Part shown: positions 1 through 9,868 of the stretch, one piece after another
Layout of the letters: the number at the start of each line of letters is the position of its first letter
Position numbering within the stretch: the stretch's first letter is position 1
Source: Lysinibacter sp. HNR
Lineage (GTDB): Bacteria > Actinomycetota > Actinomycetes > Actinomycetales > Microbacteriaceae
NCBI RefSeq assembly: GCF_029760935.1
Contig: NZ_CP121684.1
Location: 1,550,001-1,614,000 of the forward strand
Direction: 5' to 3'
DNA: 64,000 nucleotides
The notes under the pieces: generated by a model
What the model was told of the DNA's origin: nothing
What the model saw: the letters and a program-made list of their open reading frames with translations, nothing else
Database searches by the model: none
Made by a program: the position numbers and the translations under genes

Positions 1-607
1 CCATAAGAACCAGCAATGAGGTCACCAGAGTGTTCCAGGTAAACACCGACATACGCCACATTGTCATTCCAGGGGCACGCATCGTGATGATGGTGGTGAT
101 AAAGTTCACGGCGCCAAGAATTGTGCCGAATCCGCTCAACCCCAGGCCAAGAACCCAGAGGTTCCCTCCAACCCCTGGCGAGAATGTTGTGTTTGATAAC
201 GGAGCATAGGCAAACCAGCCGAAGGAAGCAGCGCCCTGCGGGGTGAAGAACCCACCAATAGCGATAAGCGACCCAAAACTGAACAGCCAGAAGGCAAATG
301 CGTTCAGACGGGGGAAGGCCACATCCGGCGCCCCGATCTGAAGTGGCATGATGACGTTTGCAAACCCGGCAAAAAGCGGGGTTGCAAACATGAGAAGCAT
401 AATAGTGCCGTGCATAGTGAAGAGCTGATTGTACTGCTCTTTTGTCGCAACAATCTCAAGACCGGGTTCGAAAAGCTGAGCCCTAATGACGAGGGCCATA
501 AGACCCCCGACCAAGAAGAAGATAAAGGAGGTTATCAGGTACATGTACCCGATCACCTTGTGGTCGGTGGAGGTTAGCCACGAAACGAGAATATTACCCT
601 TTTTCAT
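1..607 (-). CDS. ctaD: Cytochrome c oxidase subunit I, N-terminal part (cut by window edge)
   Basis: The frame opens at ATG 607 and stays open to base 1, giving about 202 residues; the C-terminal part lies outside. The product is the haem-copper catalytic subunit of the aa3-type terminal oxidase, which reduces oxygen to water in the plasma membrane. The translation reads [12 protein letters not shown] near the start and [12 protein letters not shown] further on, both typical of CtaD; the His in MHGT is a low-spin haem a ligand in the family. It starts 2 bases after the ctaC stop, so ctaC-ctaD are one operon. Confidence 0.95.
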   Translation of the reverse strand, partial: MKKGNILVSWLTSTDHKVIGYMYLITSFIFFLVGGLMALVIRAQLFEPGLEIVATKEQYNQLFTMHGTIMLLMFATPLFAGFANVIMPLQIGAPDVAFPRLNAFAFWLFSFGSLIAIGGFFTPQGAASFGWFAYAPLSNTTFSPGVGGNLWVLGLGLSGFGTILGAVNFITTIITMRAPGMTMWRMSVFTWNTLVTSLLVLM

Positions 608-609
608 GT

Positions 610-1488
610 TTATCCCTCGTTTTCTTCATTAGTGGGCCGAGTGCCGCCAAGGAGTCCGGGAGCAACATCGTCAAGTTGATATCCGACGTTACCGGCCTCT
701 CGCAGGCTTTCAAGATAGGCATCGTACTCGTCTTGCTCAACCACCTTAACGCGGAACAGCATCATGGAGTGGTACTCACCACACAGCTCAGCACACTTAC
801 CCTCGAAAGTTCCAGTTTTTTGAGGGGTGAAGTTCATGTAATTGGTCTGCCCCGGGAACATATCTTTCTTGTATAAGAAGTCGATAACCCAGAAGGAGTG
901 AATAATGTCGATTGAATCAAGCTCAAGTTCAACCGTCTTTCCCTTGGGCAGGTAGAGAACGGGGAAGCTACTCTGATCTACCGCACCCTGAACATCAGAG
1001 GTGGGGTCTGGCTGCACCTGAATACCCTGGTAGTAGACGTCTGCGTCTACGTAGTTGAAGTCCCACGCCCAACGTTTAGCCACAACCTGAACTGTGACAT
1101 CGGGGTTTTCAACACGAGCCTCTATCTTCTGCTGCTCCTGCGCGGTAAACGCAAAAAACCCCAAAACCAGAATCAGGGGGACCACAGTAAAGAAGGTCTC
1201 GATAGGCATGTTGTACCGCAGCTGCGCGGGGACGCCCGTCTGTCCTTTGCGTCGGCGATAAACGATAACCGCCCAGATGATGAGACCCCAGGTGATAATT
1301 CCCACCCCGAGCAGAACAATCCAGGAGTTGACCCACAGGCTAATGATGCCGTTCGTATGGTTTGTTGTGTCAAACCCATCACCGGGCATAAAACCTTGAA
1401 GCTGTTGTTGGGTGCAACCGACTAGCACCGTTGTTAGCATCACCGCGAGCGGGGCTAACACCCATTTCTTACGACGATTAGATCGCAC
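610..1488 (-). CDS. ctaC: Cytochrome c oxidase subunit II (CuA subunit), lipoprotein
   Basis: A 292-residue protein that takes electrons from cytochrome c and passes them through the CuA centre to subunit I. A lipobox (VLVGC, Cys25) marks it as a lipoprotein, as usual in actinobacteria. Two membrane helices follow, then a cupredoxin domain. The CuA ligands are visible as CxxxCxxxHxxM at Cys232, Cys236, His240 and Met243. The start is GTG 1488, chosen because GGAAGG lies 6 bases upstream. It precedes ctaD with a 2-base gap. Confidence 0.96.
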   Translation of the reverse strand: MRSNRRKKWVLAPLAVMLTTVLVGCTQQQLQGFMPGDGFDTTNHTNGIISLWVNSWIVLLGVGIITWGLIIWAVIVYRRRKGQTGVPAQLRYNMPIETFFTVVPLILVLGFFAFTAQEQQKIEARVENPDVTVQVVAKRWAWDFNYVDADVYYQGIQVQPDPTSDVQGAVDQSSFPVLYLPKGKTVELELDSIDIIHSFWVIDFLYKKDMFPGQTNYMNFTPQKTGTFEGKCAELCGEYHSMMLFRVKVVEQDEYDAYLESLREAGNVGYQLDDVAPGLLGGTRPTNEENEG

Positions 1489-1522
1489 CGCAAACCTTCC
1501 AGATCGGTAGACATGGCATTAA

Positions 1523-1537
1523 CTGGTTTATAACCAG
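1523..1537. promoter_or_regulatory. Short perfect inverted repeat upstream of ctaC
   Basis: CTGGTT-TAT-AACCAG is a 6-bp perfect palindrome with a 3-base spacer, 35 bases upstream of the ctaC start. Read on the minus strand it contains TATAAA, which could serve as a -10 element. I see no convincing -35. It may be an operator or only promoter sequence. Confidence 0.3.
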
Positions 1538-1604
1538 CCGGTTACTAGCCTACCCTGTGATACACCTGAGTGGTGACACAAACGGGCCTGAAAAGTGAAA
1601 ATGT

Positions 1605-1961
1605 TTAGCTAAAGCTGTCTCCGCAGGCGCAGCTTCCTGCGGCATTCGGGTTGTCGATAGTGAATCCCTGCTTTTCAATCGTGTCTTCAAAATCGATAGT
1701 TGCTCCCGCAAGATAGGGAACACTCATCTTGTCAACGATGACCTCAACACCATCAAAATCTACAACGGCATCGTTATCGAGGTAGCGCTCATCAAAATAG
1801 AGCTGATAGATAAGACCCGAGCATCCGCCGGGCTGGACAGCCACACGCAGACGCAGATCGTCGCGGCCTTCCTGTTCGAGGAGACTGCGTACCTTGGAGA
1901 CAGCCGCATCAGTTACCCCAACGCTGTGCTCTGCTTGTTCAATAGTGTTGGTCTCAGACAT
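1605..1961 (-). CDS. erpA: Iron-sulfur cluster insertion protein, HesB/IscA/ErpA family
   Basis: A 118-residue A-type Fe-S carrier. The three conserved cysteines are present: Cys47 in PGGCSG, and Cys111 and Cys113 in the C-terminal SCACGDSF. Proteins of this family accept Fe-S clusters from the scaffold and deliver them to apoproteins. GAAGGAG precedes ATG 1961. It stands alone, facing the divergent DUF3043 gene. In actinobacteria this gene often sits near the cytochrome oxidase genes, as here. The exact paralogue (ErpA versus IscA) is inferred from context. Confidence 0.9.
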   Translation of the reverse strand: MSETNTIEQAEHSVGVTDAAVSKVRSLLEQEGRDDLRLRVAVQPGGCSGLIYQLYFDERYLDNDAVVDFDGVEVIVDKMSVPYLAGATIDFEDTIEKQGFTIDNPNAAGSCACGDSFS

Positions 1962-2153
1962 GGTGTCTCCTTCAAATGTGCATTTTTGGATGTGAAAAAA
2001 GCCTGTATCGCTTGTGAGGTGCGATCACGCGCGTTCATCCTCTTAAAAAGAATTCTAACCCGTAGAACGAAAAAGTGGATGAGAATCTTCCCCCGGTTTG
2101 ACTGTTACTCTTAGTGTGAAAGAAAAGCTGTTCACACCTGAGGATTTATTACA

Positions 2154-2738
2154 GTGGCACGAAACAAAGTTACGCCCGGCGATGCAGAGGTTGAGACAAA
2201 CTCCGAGGGAGACACCCTACCCGCGGGTAAAGGACGACCCACCCCGTCACGGAAGGATCAGCAGGCCGCGCGGGCTCGCCCGCTAGTATCCAACGATCGT
2301 AAAGAGGCAAAGCGTGTCTCAAATGCGCGCATGACCGAAGAACGAGAACGAGTTCGTGCCGGAATGGCAGCGGGAGACGAGCGTTTTCTCCCCGCCCGAG
2401 ATAAAGGGCCGCAGCGCCGCTGGCTACGAGACTATGTTGATGCCCGCACGAGCATCGGCGAGTTCATGATTCCCATGATGGGAATAGTGCTCCTGATGAC
2501 CTTTGTGCCGAACCCCACAATTCAGCTCTATTCGGTTCTGGTCATCTGGGGCTTCCTTCTTCTCGCACTCCTCGACGTCATCTTTGTAGGCTTTCGGGTA
2601 AAGAAAAAACTTGCCACCAAATTTGGAGAGGACAAGGTTCAACCCGGATTTCGCTGGTACACGGCTATGCGCATTCTTCAGCTAAGGGTTCTTCGACTCC
2701 CCAAGCCGCAGGTAAAACGGGGCAAGTTCCCCGAATAG
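2154..2738 (+). CDS. DUF3043 membrane protein
   Basis: A 194-residue protein of unknown function that matches the actinobacterial DUF3043 family. A charged N-terminal half, rich in Lys, Arg and Glu (residues 1-95), is followed by two adjacent membrane helices around residues 103-120 and 125-145 and a basic tail. The start is GTG 2154, with GAGG about 10 bases upstream. In related genomes this gene commonly lies between the Fe-S carrier gene and pyrD or other housekeeping genes. Its partner and role are unknown. Confidence 0.85.
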   Translation: MARNKVTPGDAEVETNSEGDTLPAGKGRPTPSRKDQQAARARPLVSNDRKEAKRVSNARMTEERERVRAGMAAGDERFLPARDKGPQRRWLRDYVDARTSIGEFMIPMMGIVLLMTFVPNPTIQLYSVLVIWGFLLLALLDVIFVGFRVKKKLATKFGEDKVQPGFRWYTAMRILQLRVLRLPKPQVKRGKFPE

Positions 2739-2788
2739 GTTTACTGGGGCGGACGTAGCGCGGAGAGCAGAGCTCCAAGTTATCGTTT

Positions 2789-2805
2789 CAGAATTAAAGA
2801 TTCTG
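2789..2805. terminator. Small palindrome between convergent genes
   Basis: CAGAAT-TAAAG-ATTCTG is a 6-bp perfect stem with a 5-base loop between the convergent DUF3043 and pyrD genes. It has no T-run, so a terminator role is only a guess. Confidence 0.25.
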
Positions 2806-2830
2806 CGACCACCGGCTCAATCGCGGAGAC

Positions 2831-3865
2831 TTATCTGTGAGCGTTGAGCCGATCAAGCCCCCGGTTAATCTGTCGAACCCAGAATGGGCCTCGATAGAGA
2901 AAAGCGGTATACCCCTGAACCAGGGTGGCACCCGCTCGAAGCCGCACCGCAACGTCCTCTGCAGTCTCGACCCCGCCCACAGAAATCACGCACAGCTCGG
3001 GGGGAACAATACTGCGAATCAGGCGAAGCACCTCAAGAGATCGTGCTCTCAGCGGCGCACCAGATAATCCGCCCGCACCGGCAGCCTCAACAACCCGTGG
3101 CGAAGTCTTGAGATTCTCGCGCGAAATAGTGGTGTTCGTGGCGATAATCCCATCGAGCCTCAGCTCATTGACAAGCTCTGCGATCTCGCTGACACCCTCA
3201 TCGCTCAGGTCGGGAGCAATCTTAACAAGCAGCGGGGTCTGCCCACTCGCTTTTTTCACCTCGGCAAGGAGCGGGCGAAGCAGCGACAATTCTTGAAGTC
3301 CACGAAGTCCGGGCGTGTTGGGTGAACTCACGTTCACAACAAGATAATCGACGACGGGAGCCAGGAGCGAAGCACTATAAACGTAGTCCTGGGTTGCATC
3401 GGCAACATCCACTACCCGACTCTTGCCAATGTTAGCCCCGATAATGGGGCGTTTAAAACGTGCCCGCTCACGAGCGAGCCGTGGCTTAGCATCGGCAGAT
3501 CCTTGATTGTTGAATCCCATTCGATTGATAACCGCCCTGTCGTCAATAAGACGAAAAAGACGGGGCTTATCATTACCCGGCTGAGCTTGGGCGGTCAGGG
3601 TTCCCACCTCGACATGGCCAAAACCGAGGCTCCAGAGGCCGTCAATGGCCGTCCCGTCTTTATCAAAGCCAGCTGCAATACCGAAGGGGGTGGGAAATAC
3701 CAGCCCAAGAGTTTTTACTGTTTGGTCGCTCCGAGGCCTGGTCATCCGATGAACAAGAGCGCCAACTCCGAGCAGCGAGAGCAGACGAATAACACAAAGC
3801 GCCAGGTGATGGGCACGTTCGGGATCCATCTTGCTCAGAACAGTGCGAAAGATAAAGCCGTACAT
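2831..3865 (-). CDS. pyrD: Dihydroorotate dehydrogenase (quinone), class 2
   Basis: A 344-residue flavoenzyme that oxidises dihydroorotate to orotate, with electrons going to quinone. The N-terminal helices before residue 45 are typical of the membrane-associated class 2 enzymes. The TIM-barrel motifs are clear: GIAAGFDKDG near residue 62, NVSSPNTPGLR with the catalytic Ser, and ISVGGV near the FMN phosphate site. It lies 6 bases after the nrdR stop and far from the rest of the pyrimidine operon (53-62 kb). Confidence 0.96.
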   Translation of the reverse strand: MYGFIFRTVLSKMDPERAHHLALCVIRLLSLLGVGALVHRMTRPRSDQTVKTLGLVFPTPFGIAAGFDKDGTAIDGLWSLGFGHVEVGTLTAQAQPGNDKPRLFRLIDDRAVINRMGFNNQGSADAKPRLARERARFKRPIIGANIGKSRVVDVADATQDYVYSASLLAPVVDYLVVNVSSPNTPGLRGLQELSLLRPLLAEVKKASGQTPLLVKIAPDLSDEGVSEIAELVNELRLDGIIATNTTISRENLKTSPRVVEAAGAGGLSGAPLRARSLEVLRLIRSIVPPELCVISVGGVETAEDVAVRLRAGATLVQGYTAFLYRGPFWVRQINRGLDRLNAHR

Positions 3866-3871
3866 AAAAAC

Positions 3872-4378
3872 CTATTCTGTGGGAGGACGTGAGTCGATAT
3901 CGTTGGAGGCTTCATCAACCAGGACACGACGCCTGCGTTCAGCTCGAAGATCGGAGATGGCTGACTCAAAGTCGCCGAGAGACTCAAAAGCTTGATACAC
4001 GCTGGCAAACCTCAGGAAAGCCACCTCATCAAGATCGCGAAGCGGAGGAAGGATCGACAGGCCGATATCATTGGCCTCAATCTGAGATGCCCCGGTCGAG
4101 CGGATGCTCTCTTCGACCTTCTGGGCTAAAAGGGCAAGATCTGTATCTGTTACAGGCCTTCCCTGACATGCCTTCCGCACACCCGCAACAACTTTTTCTC
4201 GACTAAACGGCTCCACCACTCCACTACGTTTAATAACGGAGAGGCTGGCTGTCTCTGTTGTACTGAAGCGTCGTTCGCATTTGGGGCACAGGCGCCTCCG
4301 TCGAATCGTGGTGCCATCGTCTGTGGTGCGCGAGTCGATTACACGAGAGTCGGGGTTGCGGCAAAACGGGCAGTACAT
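3872..4378 (-). CDS. nrdR: Transcriptional repressor NrdR
   Basis: A 168-residue regulator of ribonucleotide reductase genes: an N-terminal zinc ribbon (Cys3, Cys6, Cys31, Cys34) followed by an ATP-cone domain that senses ATP/dATP. The frame is open further upstream, but ATG 4378 is the start because it begins with MYCPFC, the invariant family N-terminus, and is preceded by AAAGGAAG. It follows hisD by 10 bases. No NrdR box pair was found near any gene in this window. Confidence 0.96.
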   Translation of the reverse strand: MYCPFCRNPDSRVIDSRTTDDGTTIRRRRLCPKCERRFSTTETASLSVIKRSGVVEPFSREKVVAGVRKACQGRPVTDTDLALLAQKVEESIRSTGASQIEANDIGLSILPPLRDLDEVAFLRFASVYQAFESLGDFESAISDLRAERRRRVLVDEASNDIDSRPPTE

Positions 4379-4388
4379 GTGACTTCCT

Positions 4389-5699
4389 TTAGCTTTCCAG
4401 ACGGATTGTGGCTGCTGTACCGTGCGCGGGGAGGTGTTCTGCCTCTGCAAGGACAACAAGCTGATCGTGAACCTCCGCCAGGGCCTCAGCGGTGTATGAC
4501 ACAACCTGTTGTGCCCGAAGAAAAGTATAGGCGCCCAGCCCGGAACGATACCGTGCATTCCCCCCGGTGGGCAAAACATGGTTTGAGCCGGCAATATAGT
4601 CACCAAGACTGACCGGGGTGAAATCTCCCATAAAGATGGCACCGGCATTACGAACCCCCGCAAGGACGTAGTTATTATCGCGAGTGTGCAACTCTAGGTG
4701 TTCTGGGCCGTACGCGTTACTGACGGTGACTGCATCCTCGATTGAATCCACCAGGATGATTCCCGATTGCACACCGGAGAGCGCAGCCTCCACCCGGTCT
4801 GCGTTGGCAACGCTCGGTAAGGACGCGAGGACGGCTTCACGAACAGAATCAGCAAGGGCGGGCGACGGGGTAATAAGAATCGCCGCAGCTGCTTCATCGT
4901 GCTCGGCCTGGCTAATCAGGTCGGCAGCGATAAAGCGAGGGTTTGCCGAATCGTCAGCAAGAATAAGAATCTCGGTTGTTCCGGCCTCCGCGTCTATGCC
5001 CACAACACCGTTAACAAGTCGTTTAGCGGCTGCAACATAGATGTTTCCGGGGCCGGTCACGACGTCTACCGGTTCTAACCCAATATCTTCAACACCGTAT
5101 GCAAAGGCACCGATGGCTCCGGCTCCCCCGATCGCATAGACCTCGGTCACGCCGAGCAGAGCAGCAGCGGCGAGAATGGTGGGATGTACCCTGCCGCCGT
5201 GCTCTTTTTGGGCGGGTGATGCCAGCGCAATGCGGCTCACACCGGCGGCCTGAGCCGCAAGCACATTCATCACAACGCTGGAGGGATAGACCGCTTTGCC
5301 CCCGGGAACGTAAAGACCCACTCGTGAAACGGGTACCCAGCGCTGGGTGATGGTGGCCCCGGCGGGTGAGAGATCTGTCACACGATCAGCAGGAACCTGG
5401 GCGACGGACCCTCTTTTTACTCGTGCAATCGCCTCTTTCAGAGAGTCGTGCACCCGCGCATCAAGGCCCCCCAGCGCAGAGTCAATATCGTCGGTGGTCA
5501 TCACGAGCCGGTCTGGTCGCACACCGTCAAACCGCTCGGCCTGCTCTATCAGGGCAGCGCTCCCCCGCGACTGAACGTCACGCACCAGCGGCGTGACGGT
5601 GGTAAGCGCGGCGCTGACATCAGTGTGGGCGCGCGGAACCAGTGATAATAACTGGGAAAGTGGGGGTAGGCCACCCCTAAAATCTAAAGTTTGAATCAT
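4389..5699 (-). CDS. hisD: Histidinol dehydrogenase
   Basis: A 436-residue zinc enzyme catalysing the last two steps of histidine synthesis, histidinol to histidine, with NAD. Family motifs are present: [29 protein letters not shown] and the zinc/base segment [10 protein letters not shown]. It overlaps the upstream methyltransferase gene by 4 bases and is followed by nrdR. No other his genes are visible in the window. Confidence 0.96.
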   Translation of the reverse strand: MIQTLDFRGGLPPLSQLLSLVPRAHTDVSAALTTVTPLVRDVQSRGSAALIEQAERFDGVRPDRLVMTTDDIDSALGGLDARVHDSLKEAIARVKRGSVAQVPADRVTDLSPAGATITQRWVPVSRVGLYVPGGKAVYPSSVVMNVLAAQAAGVSRIALASPAQKEHGGRVHPTILAAAALLGVTEVYAIGGAGAIGAFAYGVEDIGLEPVDVVTGPGNIYVAAAKRLVNGVVGIDAEAGTTEILILADDSANPRFIAADLISQAEHDEAAAAILITPSPALADSVREAVLASLPSVANADRVEAALSGVQSGIILVDSIEDAVTVSNAYGPEHLELHTRDNNYVLAGVRNAGAIFMGDFTPVSLGDYIAGSNHVLPTGGNARYRSGLGAYTFLRAQQVVSYTAEALAEVHDQLVVLAEAEHLPAHGTAATIRLES

Positions 5700-7447
5700 A
5701 TCCCCTCTAGTCTAGGCGAGTACGCCAGCCCCTCCGACCCTGTATCCACAAGGTTGTCCTCATCGCCATTATTTATCACAAGAAAACCATCGATGATGAG
5801 CTCCCGAAGTCGAGGGTGCAGCTCCCCGCCAAGCACTTCAGCATCCACCTCAAGCAGTTGTGCCAGGGCCGCAACAATTGGCCCAATACGCAGTTCCCCA
5901 TCACACGCCCCCACGCAGGCGGCCAGGGCGGTGTCGACGCTAAGTGTTCGGCCAAACCTCCCGCCCTGAACCAGCTGTATCACCGCAGGGTGCTCCTCGC
6001 CCGGAATGTAGTGCCGATGTTCCGTAACGTCTGGCGAAGTAACCAGGGTGAGAGCCTCAAACTCACTCTTACTCAGAGCGGCAACAGCAGAAACCGCATC
6101 CAGCGCTTCCTCGACAGCAACTCCGAGTCCCAAAGGGTTGTCTCCGAGCTGCCCGCGGAGCGCCTCTAGTCGCAGCCAGGGGTCAACTTGTTGCTCCCCA
6201 ATGATGAGGTAGCCAAAGCCTACGCCGATAACGCGTCTCTCATCAAAATCCTCCAACCAGGCCCTGTATAGGCGGTCAAAGTCTGGGGAGCGAGGAAGGT
6301 GTCCACCATCTCTGATCCAGGTTTCAGCGTAGTGATCACACGTTTGTCGTTCCCGCTCGATCACCCAGCCGACACGTTCGGTGGGGGCTAGCCACTCCCT
6401 CACGGGGGCGAGAAGCGGCTCGTCAGCTCGATACTCCCAGTTTCCCAAAAGTTGCGCCACCCCATGCGGGGTAAGGAATAGGTCAATCTTTTCTACTACG
6501 CTGCGGATAAGGGCGTCGCCAACCATTCCCCCGTCACGATACTCATATGCGGGGACGTGAGTGTTCCGAGGCGTGATGACAAACGGTGGGTTGCTCACAA
6601 TCCGCTCAAAGCGCTCCCCCGCAACCGGCTGAAAAAGGCTGCCCAGACGAAACTCAATCGATTCCCCGTGGCTCCGGTTTTCACTGCCAGAAGGGTCAAT
6701 TTCGACAGATGTGTGTACCCCGCTGGCCAAGTCAGCCTCGGCCGGGCGAGATACCCCAATGGTTTCGGGTTTCAGATCGATAACTCGCTCGGATAACAGA
6801 TTGAGCTCCACGTTAAAAGCCGCGAATCTCAGGGCACGGGGTGAAATATCCGTCGCAACAACGCGCTTCACATAGCGACTAGCGATCATGGCAAGAACCC
6901 CGCATCCGGTTCCAAGATCGAGGAGAGAGTCTGCGGGAGAAGAGATCATCAGGCCGGCCAGCGTGCGGGTCGCCCCACCAACCCCCAGCACAAAATTATC
7001 TGGCAGGGGGCCGCGTCGGCTCAGCTCTCCCTGGTCGGAGGCGATTATCCAATCGATCTCTCCGCGAGTATCAATCCAGTGGAAAGGCACAAGATCAACC
7101 AGAGCGCGAGCCTCATCGGTGTCGCGGGTGATGAGTCCCAGGGCCTCCGCGCCCGCACTTTTCAGAGTGGGTAAAGCGTTATCAATCTCCGCGACACGAA
7201 CATTATTTCCCAGCGTGAAAAGCTCGATCAGCACGTCAATGGCCTCGCGCTTTTGGGATTTACGCCTGAGAGTAAGAGCTCTCTCGGAAGGAACCCGTTG
7301 GGAACGCTGAAGTGCCTCCGCAGCTGTTCCGAGCGTATCTGCAATCGCAGACGTGTTGTACCGTGAATTTTTGAGGTCTGTGCGTAACGCTCCAATCAAC
7401 TCTTTATCGAGGGAGAGTGGAGGAGCCTGTAATTGCGAATTCACCAT
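5696..7447 (-). CDS. Class I SAM-dependent methyltransferase (HemK/RsmC-like), large form
   Basis: A protein of about 583 residues. The central domain carries the SAM motif I (LLDLGTGCGVLA), the acidic motif (VVATDISPRAL) and the catalytic NPPF motif (VSNPPFVITPR) of methyltransferases that modify amide or exocyclic nitrogens. The N-terminal part before the SAM domain and the 200 residues after it match no family I can name with certainty. Large actinobacterial proteins of this architecture are annotated only as methyltransferases. ATG 7447 is preferred over GTG 7462 because GAGAG lies 6 bases before it. The gene overlaps hisD by 4 bases. Substrate unknown. Confidence 0.85.
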   Translation of the reverse strand: MVNSQLQAPPLSLDKELIGALRTDLKNSRYNTSAIADTLGTAAEALQRSQRVPSERALTLRRKSQKREAIDVLIELFTLGNNVRVAEIDNALPTLKSAGAEALGLITRDTDEARALVDLVPFHWIDTRGEIDWIIASDQGELSRRGPLPDNFVLGVGGATRTLAGLMISSPADSLLDLGTGCGVLAMIASRYVKRVVATDISPRALRFAAFNVELNLLSERVIDLKPETIGVSRPAEADLASGVHTSVEIDPSGSENRSHGESIEFRLGSLFQPVAGERFERIVSNPPFVITPRNTHVPAYEYRDGGMVGDALIRSVVEKIDLFLTPHGVAQLLGNWEYRADEPLLAPVREWLAPTERVGWVIERERQTCDHYAETWIRDGGHLPRSPDFDRLYRAWLEDFDERRVIGVGFGYLIIGEQQVDPWLRLEALRGQLGDNPLGLGVAVEEALDAVSAVAALSKSEFEALTLVTSPDVTEHRHYIPGEEHPAVIQLVQGGRFGRTLSVDTALAACVGACDGELRIGPIVAALAQLLEVDAEVLGGELHPRLRELIIDGFLVINNGDEDNLVDTGSEGLAYSPRLEGI

Positions 7448-7495
7448 CTTATTCTCTCGCACTCGATGATCGTATTAATGAAGCGCCCACACGGA

Positions 7496-8716
7496 TCACT
7501 GAGAACTGGGTTGCTGGGGTACGACGGGCATTTCTTGAGTCTCGGTGCGCTCTCTCGGGTCCTTTGTGAACATCCACACGGCAGCAGCAAGCACAAGTAG
7601 CATTCCCGTCACCAGGAACGCCACGCCAAAACCCTGATTATCCGCAAGGCTTCCAATCGCAATCGGACCGATCACCGCACCCAAGTCAGCAGCCATCTGA
7701 AATGTTGCCAATACCTGCCCGCCGCGGGCTTTTTGACCAATAATGTCTGCAACAACCGCCTGTTGTGAGGGAGCGGTAAATCCACTACCCACCCCCGCAA
7801 ACGCGCTCAGCAGCAGGGCAAGAATTAGGTTGTCCACAAAGCCCAAAAATAGTGTTGACACCCCAGCCAAGAGCAAACCGGTAATTATGAAGGGGCGTCG
7901 CCCGTGCCGATCCGACCAGCGCCCCGCAGGCAGAATGATTATGGCGTTGCCGAGCGCATACATGGTGATGGCAAGGGCAGCCGCCTGGGGGCTTCCGGGA
8001 AACACCAACCACATAAAGGCCGGTACCAAAGAAACTCGAACCCCAAAGGAAACCCAACCGTTAGAAAAGTTCGCCATGACAGCTGCCCGGTAGGCGGGTT
8101 GCCGCCAGGCGTACGAAGGAGACACGGTGGGCCGGGCGTCTGATCCTTTTTCGCCGAGATGAGCTTTACTGAGCGACACGGCCACCACCACACAGGCGAT
8201 GGTGAGGGCTGCCGCATAGATGATGAATGGAGCGCGCAGCCCAAAACCCGCCACAGCCGCCCCCAGGATCGGCCCGGCCACACCCCCGACCAAAAAACTT
8301 CCCGAGTAGAGGCTAGAAATCCGGGCTCGCATAGTGGGAGGACTGATGCGAATGAGCAGACCCATGGCTGACACCGTAAACATAGTAGACCCGATGCCCG
8401 CCACGGCACGAAGAGAAAGAAGCTGCCAGTAGCTCACGGCAAAGGCGCACGCTCCCGTCGAGACCGCAACGATAAGAAGGCCGGAAATATAAATAGATTT
8501 TTCGCCAAATTTTTGCACCAGATACCCCGCGGCTGGCGCAAATAAGAGTCGGGTAGCGGCAAATACACTAATGATGGCGGAAACTTCTGTGAGCCCAACA
8601 TCAAATTCCAGAGCGTACAGGGGCAAAACGGGCGCAACAATGCCGTAGCCCAGAGCAATCACAAAGGACGCGCTGACAAGAACCCACACTTCTCGGGGCA
8701 AAGACTGTTTATACAC
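7496..8716 (-). CDS. MFS transporter
   Basis: A 406-residue membrane protein with about 12 hydrophobic helices. The loop between helices 2 and 3 is weakly conserved, and the equivalent motif in the second half reads GRWSDRHGRRP. The sequence resembles drug-efflux-type MFS carriers, but the substrate cannot be told. The start is GTG 8716. The gene is divergent from the formylglycine-generating enzyme, so a link to the sulfatase pair (for example, uptake or export of a related compound) is possible but unproven. Confidence 0.88.
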   Translation of the reverse strand: MYKQSLPREVWVLVSASFVIALGYGIVAPVLPLYALEFDVGLTEVSAIISVFAATRLLFAPAAGYLVQKFGEKSIYISGLLIVAVSTGACAFAVSYWQLLSLRAVAGIGSTMFTVSAMGLLIRISPPTMRARISSLYSGSFLVGGVAGPILGAAVAGFGLRAPFIIYAAALTIACVVVAVSLSKAHLGEKGSDARPTVSPSYAWRQPAYRAAVMANFSNGWVSFGVRVSLVPAFMWLVFPGSPQAAALAITMYALGNAIIILPAGRWSDRHGRRPFIITGLLLAGVSTLFLGFVDNLILALLLSAFAGVGSGFTAPSQQAVVADIIGQKARGGQVLATFQMAADLGAVIGPIAIGSLADNQGFGVAFLVTGMLLVLAAAVWMFTKDPRERTETQEMPVVPQQPSSQ

Positions 8717-8896
8717 AACACACTTTCAAAGGGGAATAGATCAACTCTATGGCACCACTCACCTAACCGCTATTCGTCATACGCAACGGTTGATCTGTCA
8801 TCGGAATAAACTGGCTATAACAGCCGTTTCTATGCGCCACAACACGCAAAAAGACCGGAATCCCCTCCAACCATTAGGCTGATCGAAGGAGAAACT

Positions 8897-9823
8897 ATGC
8901 ACGCTGCTGACTCAGCCCTACCCCAGAACATACCTGACGATATGATCAAGATTCCGGGCGGAACATTTTTGATGGGCTCCAACAGGTTCTACCCCGAGGA
9001 GCGCCCTGTGCACCAGGCCACCGTCTCCACCTTTCTCCTCGATAAAACAGCCGTAACTAACGAGCTCTTTGCCCGGTTCGTACAGGAAACCGGTTATGTC
9101 ACAACGGCTGAACAGAGACTCAACCCCGATCACTTTAACGGCGCTCCGCTCACCACCCTCGAGCCTGGATCGCTCGTATTTACCCCAACTTCCGGCCCCG
9201 TCAATCTGAACGATTGGCGGCAGTGGTGGCGTTGGGTTCACGGGGCAGATTGGAAACATCCCTTTGGTCCGAAGAGTTCAATCGAAGGCAAAGAGCAGCA
9301 CCCTGTGGTTCAGGTGAGCTTTGCTGACGCCCGCGCCTACGCGCAGTGGGCGGGCAAAAGACTTCCCACGGAAACTGAGTGGGAGTTTGCGGCGCGCGGA
9401 GGCCTCGAGGGACAAACGTACGCATGGGGAGACACTCCTCAAAGCCCCGAGTATCTGTTGGCCAATACCTGGCAGGGAAAATTTCCCTACCAGAATAGGA
9501 GCGCCAACGGCTGGGTGGGCAGTTCGCCGGTGTCTTCTTTTCGCAGTAATGGATACGGTCTTTTTGACATGATTGGCAACGTGTGGGAATGGACAAGCAC
9601 GCCGTGGAGTTCCTCACATCGCACTGGCGACGAGACCCCGACGCAGTGCAGCTGTTCCCCCCGCATGGCCCGAACGCCTCGTCCCCGTGTAATCAAGGGC
9701 GGCTCGCACTTGTGCTCCCCCGAATACTGCTTTCGGTATCGTCCCTCCGCGCGCTCTGAGCAAACGGAAGACTCAGCCACCACTCATATTGGATTTCGCT
9801 GCGCCCGCTCGCTCGCTTTTTAA
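8897..9823 (+). CDS. Formylglycine-generating enzyme (sulfatase-modifying factor)
   Basis: A 308-residue FGE-sulfatase fold protein that oxidises a Cys of type I sulfatases to Calpha-formylglycine. It opens with IPGGTFLMGSNRFYPEE and ends with GGSHLC...YCFRYRPSARS, in which Cys273 and Cys278 match the two copper-binding active-site cysteines of genuine FGEs, so this is not merely an FGE-like protein. No signal peptide is seen, so it should act in the cytoplasm on nascent chains. GAAGGAG precedes ATG 8897. It is convergent with the Cys-type sulfatase at 9869-11299, its obvious client. Confidence 0.95.
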   Translation: MHAADSALPQNIPDDMIKIPGGTFLMGSNRFYPEERPVHQATVSTFLLDKTAVTNELFARFVQETGYVTTAEQRLNPDHFNGAPLTTLEPGSLVFTPTSGPVNLNDWRQWWRWVHGADWKHPFGPKSSIEGKEQHPVVQVSFADARAYAQWAGKRLPTETEWEFAARGGLEGQTYAWGDTPQSPEYLLANTWQGKFPYQNRSANGWVGSSPVSSFRSNGYGLFDMIGNVWEWTSTPWSSSHRTGDETPTQCSCSPRMARTPRPRVIKGGSHLCSPEYCFRYRPSARSEQTEDSATTHIGFRCARSLAF

Positions 9824-9868
9824 ACTCTTGGCCCAGCAAACACGCCGAGCCGATACAGCAAAGAGCCG

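Noticed and set aside
3889-5645. Several long plus-strand open frames opposite nrdR and hisD
   Set aside because: They are antisense shadows of well-identified minus-strand genes, lack ribosome sites and match no families.
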